Assembly: GCA_017555455.1 (NCBI GenBank)
Contig: JAFZGJ010000005.1
Location: forward strand, 1-64,000
Length of the DNA stretch: 64,000 nt
Direction: 5' to 3'
From: Lachnospiraceae bacterium
GTDB taxonomy: Bacteria > Bacillota > Clostridia > Lachnospirales > Lachnospiraceae
In this document: one piece after another, positions 34,050-43,623 of the stretch
Position numbering within the stretch: the stretch's first letter is position 1
How the letters are laid out: the number at the start of each line of letters is the position of its first letter
Translations under genes and position numbers: made by a program
The notes under the pieces: generated by a model
The model's input: only the letters and a program-made list of their open reading frames with translations
Told to the model about the DNA's origin: nothing
The model's database searches: none

Positions 34050-37000
34050 ATGTCATTACAATTTGTCTTAGGAGGTTCCGGTTCCGGAAAAAGTACCTAT
34101 GTATTTGATAAAATTATAGAAAGATCCATGACGGAAGAAGATAAAAACTTTTTTATTCTTGTTCCGGATCAGTTTACCATGCAGACACAGATGGAATTGG
34201 TAAACAGACATCCCAGAGGCGGAATTTTAAATATTGATGTTCTGTCCTTTTCCCGTCTTTCCCATAGGATATTGGAAGAAACCGGAGGGAATAAGGTAAC
34301 GGTTTTGGACGATACGGGAAAGAGTCTGGTGTTAAGAAAAGTGGCAGAGGAATGGAAAGAAGAAATCCCGGTACTGGGAGGAAATTTGAAAAAATTGGGA
34401 TATATTCATGAGATAAAATCTGCTATTTCAGAATTTATGCAATATGGTATTGGAACCAAAGAACTGCAGGAAATGTTAAAGTTCGTAGAAAAAAGAGGCG
34501 GGCTTTATGGAAAATTAAAAGATTTAGGTGTCTTGTATCAGGGTTTCCAAAAATATATTCAGGACAGGTTTATTACCACGGAAGAAATCTATGACCGTCT
34601 GGCTGCATCTCTGGAAAAGTCAGAGCTGATGAAAAAAAGCGTAATTGTTTTGGATGGATTTACCGGCTTTACTCCGGTGCAAAACCGTGTCATAGAAAAA
34701 CTGTTACTGTTGTCAGAAGAAGTAATTATGACTGTCACTACTGATAAAATGGGCATGAATAGGCAGGAATTTTCTGAACAGGAATTGTTTTCCTTAAGTC
34801 AAAAGACCATCCGCAGTATGGAAAAAATAGCGAAAGAAATCAAGGTGGAGATAAAGCCCCCTGTTTGGATGGAAGAAGGTGCGAAGCGTTTCGCTTCCGG
34901 TTCCGGGTTATGGCACTTGGAGCAGAATCTATTTCGTTATCCTTATAAGGTAAAGCAAGGAAAATGTGAAGGAATTTGTATTTTAGAATCTTCCACTATA
35001 GAGGATGAGGTGAAAGAGACTTGTAACAGCATCCGGAAGTTGTTGCAGGAAGGCTATTGCTATCGGGATATGGCTGTGATTACCGGGGACATGGGAGCTT
35101 ACGGAAGTAAAATAGAAGAGATATTCGAAGAATATGGGATTCCCTTTTTTATGGATCAAAGCAGAAAAATAACCTTGAATCCTTTTGTGGAATATATCCG
35201 GTCTGCCATTCAAATACAGGTAAAACAGTTTTCCTATGAATCTATGTTTCATTATCTACGCAGTGGAATGATAGATTTGGACAGGGAAATCATAGATAAA
35301 TTAGAAAATTATTGTCTGGCTCATGGAATTAAGGGAAAAAGAGCCTGGTCCACTATGTTTTGTTCTCCGGGAATTTATGGCGGAAGGAATGGTTCTGAAG
35401 AAAAAGCCGGAGAAGAACTGGAAGAATTAAATAACGCACGTGATAGAATTGTGGGCGAGCTTTCTGTGCTAAAAAGCGGAAAACAAAAGGTGAAAAAGCA
35501 GATAGAACAGCTGTATACATTTTTGATATCCAATGAATGTCAGAAAAAATTGAAAAAATATGAAGAATATTTTAAAGAAATAGGAGATAAATCAAAGGAA
35601 AAGGAATATGCACAGATATACCGTCTGACCATGGATTTATTAGACCAGATAGTAGAACTTCTGGGGGAAGAAGAAATGACCTGGGAAGAATTCGGCCAGA
35701 TCCTGGATGCCGGATTTGGAGAAATTCAAGTGGGGATGATACCTCAAAGTGTAGATCAGATAGTAATCGGTGATATGGAAAGAACCAGATTAAAGCAGGT
35801 AAAAGCACTGTTCTTTTTAGGAATGAATGATGGAAATATTCCGAAACAATCCGGTGGTGGTGGAATTATTTCTGATATTGATCGGGAATTTTTGGCCCAG
35901 GGAGAGTTTGAATTGGCCCCTACACCAAGACAGCAGATGTTTATTCAAAAATTTTATCTGTATCTGAATGTTACCAAACCATCCCATAAATTGTTTTTGT
36001 CCTATGCAAAAATGAACTCAGAAGGAAAAAGTTTAAAGCCATCTTATTTTATCGGTAGTATCAGAAAACTGTTTCCGGACTTGGAGGTAGTGAAGATACA
36101 AGAGGAGGTCTGGCAGGAAATCAGAACGTCAGATGCCGGAAGAGCCTATAGTATACGAATGTTAGAGCAGTATAAACAGGGAAGTCTAAAGGAAGAAGAA
36201 GAGGCTATACTTATGGCATTGCTGAAGGTTTTGGAGCAGATGCCTAAGGGGAAAAGATGGATAGATGATCTTTTAGATAGTGTCTTTTATAGTTATCATG
36301 AAACTAAAATCAGTAAGGAGGCTGCGAAAATTCTCTATGGTGCTATCATCCGTAGCAGTGTCAGCCGTTTGGAAAAAATGGCAGCCTGTTCCTATGCCCA
36401 CTTTTTACAATATGGTTTGGGATTGCAGGAAAGAGAAGAATATGCCTTTGAAGCAGTAGATATGGGAAATGTTTTTCACGGTGTTTTGGAAATATTTGCA
36501 GGAAAACTTGCAATGAAAAATTATAGCATGGTTAATTTCCCGGAGGAAGAAGGTCGCCTTATTTTAAAAGAAGCCTTGGAAAACTATGCCATAACCTACC
36601 AAAATACAGTGCTTTTTTCTACTGCAAGGAATACCTATGCCATAGAAAAAATGGAACGGATTTTGTGGAGAACTGTCAGAACTTTACAATATCAGTTGCA
36701 AAAAGGAAAATTTTTGCCGGCAAATTACGAAATATCGTTTTCGGCATTGGAGGATTTGGATTCTGTCAAAATTTCTCTCAGTGAGGATGAAAAAATGTAT
36801 CTCGGAGGGCGGATTGACAGGGTGGATACCTATGAAGAAGAGAATAATTTATATGTGAAGGTAGTAGATTATAAATCCGGAGAGCAACAGTTTCAGCTTG
36901 CTGCCTTGTATTATGGGTTACAGTTACAGTTGGTGGTTTATCTGAATGCAGCTATGGAACTTCAGAAAAAGCAGCATCCTGAGAAAAATGTTCTGCCCGG

Positions 37001-37481
37001 GGCATTTGTGTATTATCACATGGCAGATCCTATGGCAGAGGGGCAGGAAGGAATTACAGAAGAAGAAATTGAACAACAGATAAAAAAGCAGCTTCGTGTA
37101 ACGGGAATTGTAAACAGCGATTCTACGGTTTTACAGGGCTTGGATATGACTCATTCGGAGAAATCCGATGTTATACCGGTAGAATATAAAAAGGATGGCA
37201 GCTTAAGCAGCCGTTCCAGTGTAATGACGGAGGAAGAAATTAAAGTATTACAGCTCTATGCCCAAAAGAAAATTGAGACTTTGGGAAAAGAAATTATGGA
37301 TGGAAATATAGCTATAAATCCCAAAACCTTTAAAAAGAAAGAAGCCTGTACCTTTTGTCAGTTTCATGAAATTTGTGAGTTTGACAGCCGTTTGCAGGGA
37401 TTTGAAAAAAACCAATTAGAGGATATGGAAGCGGAAGAACTTTGGAAAGAGATCCGGGCCGTAGCAGAAAAACAAAAATAG
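34050..37481 (+). CDS. addB: ATP-dependent helicase/nuclease subunit B
   Basis: A 1143-residue subunit of the AddAB helicase-nuclease that processes double-strand breaks and recognises Chi. The N-terminal Walker A is GGSGSGKSTYVF; the C-terminal nuclease domain has VVDYKSGEQQFQ. The iron-sulfur Cys set is AACSYAHF plus CTFCQFHEICEF. The length matches the family. The ATG at 34050 follows GGAGGGTAGGT; an upstream start would add 9 residues before the usual MSLQFVLGGSG. addA follows 11 bp later. Confidence 0.96.
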   Translation: MSLQFVLGGSGSGKSTYVFDKIIERSMTEEDKNFFILVPDQFTMQTQMELVNRHPRGGILNIDVLSFSRLSHRILEETGGNKVTVLDDTGKSLVLRKVAEEWKEEIPVLGGNLKKLGYIHEIKSAISEFMQYGIGTKELQEMLKFVEKRGGLYGKLKDLGVLYQGFQKYIQDRFITTEEIYDRLAASLEKSELMKKSVIVLDGFTGFTPVQNRVIEKLLLLSEEVIMTVTTDKMGMNRQEFSEQELFSLSQKTIRSMEKIAKEIKVEIKPPVWMEEGAKRFASGSGLWHLEQNLFRYPYKVKQGKCEGICILESSTIEDEVKETCNSIRKLLQEGYCYRDMAVITGDMGAYGSKIEEIFEEYGIPFFMDQSRKITLNPFVEYIRSAIQIQVKQFSYESMFHYLRSGMIDLDREIIDKLENYCLAHGIKGKRAWSTMFCSPGIYGGRNGSEEKAGEELEELNNARDRIVGELSVLKSGKQKVKKQIEQLYTFLISNECQKKLKKYEEYFKEIGDKSKEKEYAQIYRLTMDLLDQIVELLGEEEMTWEEFGQILDAGFGEIQVGMIPQSVDQIVIGDMERTRLKQVKALFFLGMNDGNIPKQSGGGGIISDIDREFLAQGEFELAPTPRQQMFIQKFYLYLNVTKPSHKLFLSYAKMNSEGKSLKPSYFIGSIRKLFPDLEVVKIQEEVWQEIRTSDAGRAYSIRMLEQYKQGSLKEEEEAILMALLKVLEQMPKGKRWIDDLLDSVFYSYHETKISKEAAKILYGAIIRSSVSRLEKMAACSYAHFLQYGLGLQEREEYAFEAVDMGNVFHGVLEIFAGKLAMKNYSMVNFPEEEGRLILKEALENYAITYQNTVLFSTARNTYAIEKMERILWRTVRTLQYQLQKGKFLPANYEISFSALEDLDSVKISLSEDEKMYLGGRIDRVDTYEEENNLYVKVVDYKSGEQQFQLAALYYGLQLQLVVYLNAAMELQKKQHPEKNVLPGAFVYYHMADPMAEGQEGITEEEIEQQIKKQLRVTGIVNSDSTVLQGLDMTHSEKSDVIPVEYKKDGSLSSRSSVMTEEEIKVLQLYAQKKIETLGKEIMDGNIAINPKTFKKKEACTFCQFHEICEFDSRLQGFEKNQLEDMEAEELWKEIRAVAEKQK

Positions 37482-37492
37482 GAGAGAGAAAC

Positions 37493-40400
37493 GTGCATTT
37501 TACACCAGAGCAGCAAAAAGTCATAGATTTAAGAAATAAAAATATATTAGTATCCGCTGCTGCGGGAAGTGGGAAAACGGCGGTGTTGGTAGAACGTATT
37601 TTGGGACTGATTTTGGATGAAAAGAATCCTGTAGATATTGACCGTCTTCTGATTGTAACCTTTACCAATGCGGCAGCAGGAGAAATGAGGGAAAGAATCG
37701 GTAATGCCATAGAAAGCAGATTACAGGAACAACCGGATAATGTACATTTGCAAAGACAGGCTACCTTGCTTCATCATGCCCAGATTACTACCATTGATAG
37801 TTTTTGTCTGTTTGTCATCCGCAATAATTTTAATGAAATCGGGTTAGACCCGGGATTCCGTGTGGCGGACAGTGGAGAAATAAATTTATTAAAACAGGAT
37901 ATAATAAATGAGATTTTTGAAGAGCTTTTGGAGTCGGAAGAAACAAGAACTTCCTTTGTAAATCTGCTGGAAACTCTGGCTTTCAGAGGAAAGGAAAAGG
38001 TGCTGGAGGAAACTGTTTTAAAAATCTACGATTTCTCCCAAAGTTTTCCTTGGCCTTTAGAGTGGCTGGAAAGCCGGTATGGAGATTATTTGGTGGAAAC
38101 AGAAATACAGGATACAGTTTGGGGAAAATTGTGGCAGAAGGAAGTTAGAGAAAAACTAAGCCTGCTGCAAACCCGTCTGCAAAGTGCCATGGAAATGTGT
38201 ATGGAACCGGAGGGTCCTTACATGTATGTGGATGCACTTTCAACGGATTTGGAATTGGTGGAATTGCTTGCGAAAAAAAGCCGGCAGGAGCAGTATGAAC
38301 TGATGCAAAACCTGTCCTTTGCCAGATTATCTGCCAAAAAAGATGCATCCGTATCCGGGGAGAAGAAAGAGTATATCAAAAGTCTTAGGGATGAATTCAA
38401 GAAGGAGTTGCAAAATCTTGCCAAAAGCTATTTTAGTTTTTCTGAGGAAACCATAAAAGCACAGATGGCAGAGACAGAAAAGATAGAAAAAATATTAATA
38501 GATACTGTTATTTTATTTAAAGAACGTTTTGAAACCAGAAAAAGGGAAAAAAATATTTTGGATTTCAATGATATGGAGCATTTTGCTCTGGATATTCTGA
38601 TTCATAGAAAACCGCTGGAAGAAACCGAAGAAATGGGCTGGGAACCCACGAAAACTGCATTGGATTACAGGAGTTATTTTAAAGAAATTATGATAGACGA
38701 GTATCAGGATTCCAATTTGGTACAGGAATATCTGTTACAATGTATATCCGGTGAAATGGATGGGACTCCCAATCGTTTTATGGTAGGAGATTTGAAACAG
38801 AGTATTTATAAATTCCGCTTGGCTAGACCGGAAATTTTTCTGGAAAAATATCATTCTTATTCCTCCGCTGATGAATCGTTACTTCAGAGAGTAGATTTAC
38901 ATAAAAACTTTCGAAGCCGGAGAGAAGTTATTGACAGTGTAAATCATGTTTTTTACCAAATTATGGGAGAAAGCTTAGGAAAGGTGGAATATACGGAAAA
39001 GGAGGCCTTATATCCCGGTGCCGTCTACCAAGAGGGAGAAGATTATACTACAGAATTATTGCTGTCAGAGAATAAAGAAGAGGATGCCAAAAAGGCAGAG
39101 GCTCTTATGCTGGCAAGCAGAATCCGCCAATTAGTAGGAAAATTTCAAGTGACGGATAAAGAAAGCGGAACTTTGCGTCCTGCAAAATATGGGGATATTG
39201 TAGTATTACTTCGTACCAATGCCGGTTGGGATGAGGAGTTTTATAATGTATTTATGGAACAACAGATTCCAACCTGTATTACCAGTAAAACGGGATATTT
39301 TTCTGCCCGGGAGGTACAGATTATCTTGGCATTTTTAAAGGCAATTGATAATCCGGGGCAGGACATTCCTTTGTATGGTACCATGAAATCCAGATTGGGA
39401 AGATTTTCGGAAGAAGAAGTGGTGCAGATAAAGGCTATGAAAAAGGCATCCTTGTATGAAAACCTAAAAGCCATGAAGGAAGGGGAATTGGGAGAAAAAT
39501 GCAGTGCATTTTTGGAAACCCTAAACCGTTATCGGGATATGGTTTATGTCATGCCTATCCATAAGCTTCTTAGGAGTTATTTGCAGGAAACCGGGTATTT
39601 GTATTATTTTGCCGGTCTTGCAGGAGGAAAACAACGGGTTGCCAATGTAAAAATGCTTTTGGAAAAAGCGGAAAATTATGAAAAAACAAGCTATTTTGGA
39701 CTGTTTCATTTTATCCGTTATATGGAGCAGCTGCAGAAATATGATATTGAAACAGAAGGAGCAGGTACCACGGAAGAAACTCAGGATGTGGTACGCATTA
39801 TGAGTATTCATAAAAGTAAAGGTCTGGAATTTCCCATTTGTATCGTGGCAGGACTTTCCAAAAAAATCAACCAGCAGGATGTAAATGCTGCTTTGGTATG
39901 TGATATGGATTTGGGAATCGGTATGGAGTACAGAAATCCTGTTACCAGAGTGAAAAACGCAGATATGCGGAGAAACGTGTTGGCCCATAAAATGAAAATG
40001 GACAATTTGGGAGAGGAATTGCGGGTTTTATATGTTGCCATGACCCGTGCCAAAGAGAAATTGATTCTATCGGGAGTTATAGAAGATTATGAAAAACGGA
40101 TGCTAACCTATCTGGGGTTGAAAAAGAGATTGGAAAGGAGGCTTCCGCTGGAGATTTTACAGAGCAGTTCCTGTTATTTGGATTTTCTGTTACCTACTGT
40201 GATAAAGGAGACAGAATGTATCAAAACTGTATTATGGAATCCGTGGGAGCAACAAAAAATAAAAGAAACGGATGTTATTTATAAAAAAATCGAGCGCGTT
40301 GAACTGGAAGAAAGACTGAAAATGCCCTTGGATTTGGAGGGGCAGGAAATTGCCGGAGTATTACGGGAAAATTTAAATTTTGTGTATGCCCACGAAAAAT

Positions 40401-41059
40401 TGCAGGGATTGTATACCAAAACTTCGGTTTCCGAACTGAAAATGAAAGCCATGGAAGAAGCGGATGAAGCAGCTTTCCGGCTGTTTGAAGAGCCGGAAAT
40501 GATACCCTATATTCCATCCTTCATAGAAGAAAAGGGGGAAGTTGCAGGAACTGTCCGGGGAAATGCTTACCACAGAGTTATGGAACTATTGGATTTTTCC
40601 AAGATAGAAGGTGTAAAAGAAGCCTGGGAAGGATTGGAGCAAAAGGTAAAGGAACAGCGGTTAAGTCCGGAGGAATTAGGGTTGATTAAAAAAGAAAAGT
40701 TAAATCTGTTTTTAAGTTCTGAACTTGCGGGGCGTATGAAAAAAGCTTTCGGAAACAGGAAGCTTTATCGGGAACAGCCTTTTGTGCTGGGGATAAGTGC
40801 CGGTCGGGTAGATGAAAAATTTCCTCCGGAGGAAAAAGTACTGATACAGGGAATCGTGGATGCTTACTTTGAGGAAGATGGTGAGCTTATTGTGGTAGAT
40901 TATAAAACGGATTCTGTCAAAACCCGGGAAGAACTGGTAAGACGCTATAAAGAGCAGTTAAATTACTATGAAGAAGCTTTGGAACAACTGACAGGTAAGA
41001 AGGTAAAAGAAAAAATCCTATACTCCTTTGCTTTGAATGAAACCATTGTGGTAGAATAA
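37493..41059 (+). CDS. addA: ATP-dependent helicase/nuclease subunit A
   Basis: A 1188-residue UvrD-type helicase with a C-terminal nuclease. Motifs are AAAGSGKTAVLVER (Walker A), IDEYQDSN (Walker B), MSIHKSKGLEFP, RVLYVAMTRAKEK, and VDYKTDSV in the nuclease domain. The start is GTG at 37493, preceded by GGAGAGAGAAAC, just after the addB stop; a longer frame from 37442 would overlap addB and add a basic segment not usual in AddA. The organism therefore uses AddAB for recombination repair. Confidence 0.96.
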   Translation: MHFTPEQQKVIDLRNKNILVSAAAGSGKTAVLVERILGLILDEKNPVDIDRLLIVTFTNAAAGEMRERIGNAIESRLQEQPDNVHLQRQATLLHHAQITTIDSFCLFVIRNNFNEIGLDPGFRVADSGEINLLKQDIINEIFEELLESEETRTSFVNLLETLAFRGKEKVLEETVLKIYDFSQSFPWPLEWLESRYGDYLVETEIQDTVWGKLWQKEVREKLSLLQTRLQSAMEMCMEPEGPYMYVDALSTDLELVELLAKKSRQEQYELMQNLSFARLSAKKDASVSGEKKEYIKSLRDEFKKELQNLAKSYFSFSEETIKAQMAETEKIEKILIDTVILFKERFETRKREKNILDFNDMEHFALDILIHRKPLEETEEMGWEPTKTALDYRSYFKEIMIDEYQDSNLVQEYLLQCISGEMDGTPNRFMVGDLKQSIYKFRLARPEIFLEKYHSYSSADESLLQRVDLHKNFRSRREVIDSVNHVFYQIMGESLGKVEYTEKEALYPGAVYQEGEDYTTELLLSENKEEDAKKAEALMLASRIRQLVGKFQVTDKESGTLRPAKYGDIVVLLRTNAGWDEEFYNVFMEQQIPTCITSKTGYFSAREVQIILAFLKAIDNPGQDIPLYGTMKSRLGRFSEEEVVQIKAMKKASLYENLKAMKEGELGEKCSAFLETLNRYRDMVYVMPIHKLLRSYLQETGYLYYFAGLAGGKQRVANVKMLLEKAENYEKTSYFGLFHFIRYMEQLQKYDIETEGAGTTEETQDVVRIMSIHKSKGLEFPICIVAGLSKKINQQDVNAALVCDMDLGIGMEYRNPVTRVKNADMRRNVLAHKMKMDNLGEELRVLYVAMTRAKEKLILSGVIEDYEKRMLTYLGLKKRLERRLPLEILQSSSCYLDFLLPTVIKETECIKTVLWNPWEQQKIKETDVIYKKIERVELEERLKMPLDLEGQEIAGVLRENLNFVYAHEKLQGLYTKTSVSELKMKAMEEADEAAFRLFEEPEMIPYIPSFIEEKGEVAGTVRGNAYHRVMELLDFSKIEGVKEAWEGLEQKVKEQRLSPEELGLIKKEKLNLFLSSELAGRMKKAFGNRKLYREQPFVLGISAGRVDEKFPPEEKVLIQGIVDAYFEEDGELIVVDYKTDSVKTREELVRRYKEQLNYYEEALEQLTGKKVKEKILYSFALNETIVVE

Positions 41060-41113
41060 AGCGGTTGACAAAAAAGAGAAAAAGCCATAAGGTAGTGTTG
41101 TAAATAAAAATAG

Positions 41114-41200
41114 TTGCTAGGGGAGCGTTTTGCTGAGAATCATCCTAAGGATGAAGACCCTCATTACTTGAACCGGATAATACCGGCGTAAGGAAGCCAA
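41114..41200 (+). ncRNA. TPP riboswitch (THI element)
   Basis: The conserved core is present: CTAGGGGAGC, GCTGAGAATC, GAAGACCCTC, ACTTGAACCGGATAATACCGG and CGTAAGGAAG. It lies ahead of a terminator and thiT. It should turn off thiamine uptake when TPP is abundant. Confidence 0.97.
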
Positions 41201-41279
41201 ATAGTGGAAAATCAATGTACAAACTGTGGACCGATAGAAAATAACAAGGTTCCTAAGTTGGTTTATTGCTACCGAGCTT

Positions 41280-41311
41280 CCTCCCTAACTAGCACAAAGG
41301 GAGGTTTTTTT
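41280..41311 (+). terminator. Riboswitch terminator that also holds the thiT ribosome binding site
   Basis: CCTCCCT/AGGGAGG with an 11-base loop, then TTTTTTT directly before the ATG at 41312. The 3' arm AGGGAGG is the only Shine-Dalgarno sequence of thiT, so the hairpin can both end transcription and hide the ribosome binding site. Confidence 0.85.
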
Positions 41312-41869
41312 ATGCGAAAAGAAAAGAAAATGACAACAAAACAAATAGTATTTGCGGCTATGGCCATTGCATTGGCAACCGTAGTTGCTACGGCAATTAA
41401 GCTGCCTTCATTGCCCAACGGGGGAAGTGTAACCCTTTTTAGTATGTTATTGGTTACCCTGGTAGGTTATTGGTACGGTCCTGCCATAGGAATTACGGCG
41501 GCGGTAGGATTTGGAATTTTACAATTTATTACCGGTCCTTATGTGGTTCATCCCATACAGGTATTGATTGATTTTCCTTTGGCTTTCGGGGCCTTGGGAT
41601 GTTCCGGTTTTTTTGCCAATAAAAAAAATGGGCTGTTGAAAGGCTATGTGGCAGGAGTGCTGGGTAGATTTTTCTTTGCTTCTGTTTCCGGATTGATTTT
41701 TTATACTGTTTATGTGGAAAGTTTAGGGGAAAACATGGTGGCAATCTGGGCCAGTCTTGTATATAATATGACTTATATTCTGCCGGAGGCTGTCATTACT
41801 ATTATTTTGATTTCTATTCCGGCGGTAAAAAGTGCATTGGTGCGAATGAAGGAATTGGCTTTGTCATAA
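41312..41869 (+). CDS. thiT: Thiamine transporter, ECF S component
   Basis: A 185-residue integral membrane protein with six helices. It belongs to the ThiT family: ALATVVATAIKLPSLPNGG, SVTLFSMLLVTLVGYWYG, HPIQVLIDFPLAFGALG. It needs the shared EcfAA'T unit. The TPP riboswitch supports thiamine as substrate. The ATG at 41312 comes right after the terminator's T-run. The CPBP gene follows 23 bp later and is likely co-transcribed. Confidence 0.94.
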   Translation: MRKEKKMTTKQIVFAAMAIALATVVATAIKLPSLPNGGSVTLFSMLLVTLVGYWYGPAIGITAAVGFGILQFITGPYVVHPIQVLIDFPLAFGALGCSGFFANKKNGLLKGYVAGVLGRFFFASVSGLIFYTVYVESLGENMVAIWASLVYNMTYILPEAVITIILISIPAVKSALVRMKELALS

Positions 41870-41892
41870 GAAAAAGATTAAGGAGGTCGGAA

Positions 41893-42351
41893 ATGGATAG
41901 TTTAGGAAAACAGAAAAATTTTTCTTTTAAAGATGCCATGGGAATCATCTTATTGGGAATCGTTTTGTCTCTGGGATTAAACTATTTATTTGCTGTTTCA
42001 GGATTTCTTCAAAGTAGTGAAACCTATAATCAGGTAGCTGAAAGACAGTTTTCACGACCTCTTTTACAAGCTCTTATTTTATATGGAATATGGTCCCCTT
42101 TGATTGAAGAAGTGATGTTTCGGGGGATTGTGTATCGTATTCTAAGAAAATTTCTGCCTTATATGATAGCGGTGTTTGGATCGGCACTGATGTTTGGTTT
42201 TTATCATGGGAATTCGGTGCAGATGGTGTATGGAACCATTATGGGAATTGTTATGGCATTACTGTGTGAAAAGTATCAAACCTTAATAGCCCCCATTTTG
42301 TTCCATTCGGCTGCAAACACCGCAATTTATGTTGTAACATATTTTTTCTGA
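41893..42351 (+). CDS. CPBP family intramembrane metalloprotease (short)
   Basis: A 152-residue membrane protein with about four helices. It has the CPBP/Abi signature: EEVMFRGIVYRIL (Glu-Glu and Arg), FGFYHG (His) and FHSAANTAIY (His). It is shorter than most members (200-300 residues) and seems limited to the core domain. AGGAGGTCGG precedes the ATG. Such proteins resemble CAAX prenyl protease and bacteriocin self-immunity proteins; no bacteriocin gene is seen here. It follows thiT under the same TPP control. Confidence 0.88.
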   Translation: MDSLGKQKNFSFKDAMGIILLGIVLSLGLNYLFAVSGFLQSSETYNQVAERQFSRPLLQALILYGIWSPLIEEVMFRGIVYRILRKFLPYMIAVFGSALMFGFYHGNSVQMVYGTIMGIVMALLCEKYQTLIAPILFHSAANTAIYVVTYFF

Positions 42352-42411
42352 TGATTCATTTCTGATTTAATCACATCTAAGATGTTATTTTGGTTTCCTT
42401 GAATTAATTTA

Positions 42412-42422
42412 TTTGTCGAAAA
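42412..42422 (+). promoter_or_regulatory. Perfect Spo0A box upstream of glf
   Basis: TTTGTCGAAAA matches the extended Spo0A-binding consensus. It lies 24 bases upstream of the -10 element at 42447, where an activator overlapping -35 would bind. Confidence 0.45.
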
Positions 42423-42443
42423 CTAGCCATATTCTTTGAACTC

Positions 42444-42452
42444 TGATATAAT
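42444..42452 (+). promoter_or_regulatory. Extended -10 of the glf operon
   Basis: TGATATAAT: TG, one base, then a perfect TATAAT at 42447-42452, 49 bases before the ATG. No good -35 is seen, which fits an activated promoter. Confidence 0.6.
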
Positions 42453-42501
42453 ACTATAGATATATTGTGTAAAAATATATAAAGTAAAGGAATATTAGAT
42501 A

Positions 42502-43623
42502 ATGAGATATGATTATTTGATTGTAGGAGCAGGGCTTTTTGGGGCCATTTTTGCGTATGAAGCGAAAAAACAGGGAAAAAGTGTATTGGTAATAGATAAA
42601 AGAGAGCATATCGGAGGGAACATTTATTCCAAAGAAGTGGAAGGGATTCAGGTTCATCAGTACGGAGCCCATATTTTTCATACTTCCAACAAGGAAATTT
42701 GGGACTATGTAAATGAATTTGCAACCTTTAACCGTTATACGAATTCCCCGGTAGCAAGATATAAGGATGAGGTATATAATATGCCTTTTAACATGAATAC
42801 CTTCCAGAAAATGTGGGGCGTGTTTACACCACAGGAAGCAAAGGAAAAAATCCGTCAGCAGATTGAAGAAGCGGGAATTACGGAGCCTAAGAATCTGGAA
42901 GAACAGGCAATCAGTTTGGTAGGAAAAGACATTTACGAGAAGCTGGTAAAAGGATATACTGAAAAGCAGTGGGGAAAACGTGCCACCGAGCTTCCTTCTT
43001 TTATTATCAAAAGACTTCCGGTCCGTTTTGTTTACGATAATAACTATTTTAATGATACCTATCAGGGAATTCCGGTAGGAGGTTATACACAAATCGTGGA
43101 GAAAATGCTGGAGGGGATTGAAGTCAGATTAAATACAGATTTCTTGTCTCAGCGTGAAGAATTGGAAGCTTGTGCTGATAAAATTGTATATACGGGTATG
43201 ATTGATGAGTACTACAATTATTGTTTTGGAGAATTGGAATATCGTAGCCTTTTCTTTGAAACGGAAGTCCTGGATATGGAAAATTATCAGGGAAATGCTG
43301 TGGTTAATTATACGGAATATGAGATTCCTTATACCAGAATCATTGAACATAAGCACTTTGAATTCCAGTGTCAGAACGGAACCCATAATCCAAAAACGGT
43401 CATTACCAGAGAATACCCTAAAGTTTGGAATCATGGGGATGAACCTTATTACCCTATGAATGATGAGAAAAACAATGCTGTTTATGAAAAATATTTGGAA
43501 AAAGCAAAAGAGGAAGACAGAGTTATTTTCGGTGGGCGTTTAGGAATGTATAGATATTTTGATATGCATCAGGTTGTGGAAGAAGCATTGAAATGCGTAA
43601 GAAAAGAATTGGAGATAAGCTAA
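42502..43623 (+). CDS. glf: UDP-galactopyranose mutase
   Basis: A 373-residue FAD enzyme that turns UDP-galactopyranose into UDP-galactofuranose for surface glycans. The N-terminal dinucleotide fold is IVGAGLFGAIFAYEA; RREHIGGN-like DKREHIGGNIYS, QYGAHIFHTSN and GYTEKQWGK are family marks. The conserved Arg and Tyr in FGGRLGMYRYFDMHQ close the protein. The stop directly abuts the ATG of the next gene. It points to a galactofuranose-containing polysaccharide. Confidence 0.97.
   Translation: MRYDYLIVGAGLFGAIFAYEAKKQGKSVLVIDKREHIGGNIYSKEVEGIQVHQYGAHIFHTSNKEIWDYVNEFATFNRYTNSPVARYKDEVYNMPFNMNTFQKMWGVFTPQEAKEKIRQQIEEAGITEPKNLEEQAISLVGKDIYEKLVKGYTEKQWGKRATELPSFIIKRLPVRFVYDNNYFNDTYQGIPVGGYTQIVEKMLEGIEVRLNTDFLSQREELEACADKIVYTGMIDEYYNYCFGELEYRSLFFETEVLDMENYQGNAVVNYTEYEIPYTRIIEHKHFEFQCQNGTHNPKTVITREYPKVWNHGDEPYYPMNDEKNNAVYEKYLEKAKEEDRVIFGGRLGMYRYFDMHQVVEEALKCVRKELEIS

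Noticed and set aside
41204..41311. In-frame extension of thiT to 41204
   Set aside because: It would translate through the riboswitch expression platform; the ATG at 41312 gives the normal ThiT N-terminus.
42454..43092. Long minus-strand frame inside glf (212 codons)
   Set aside because: Shadow of glf, whose family motifs are unambiguous on the plus strand.
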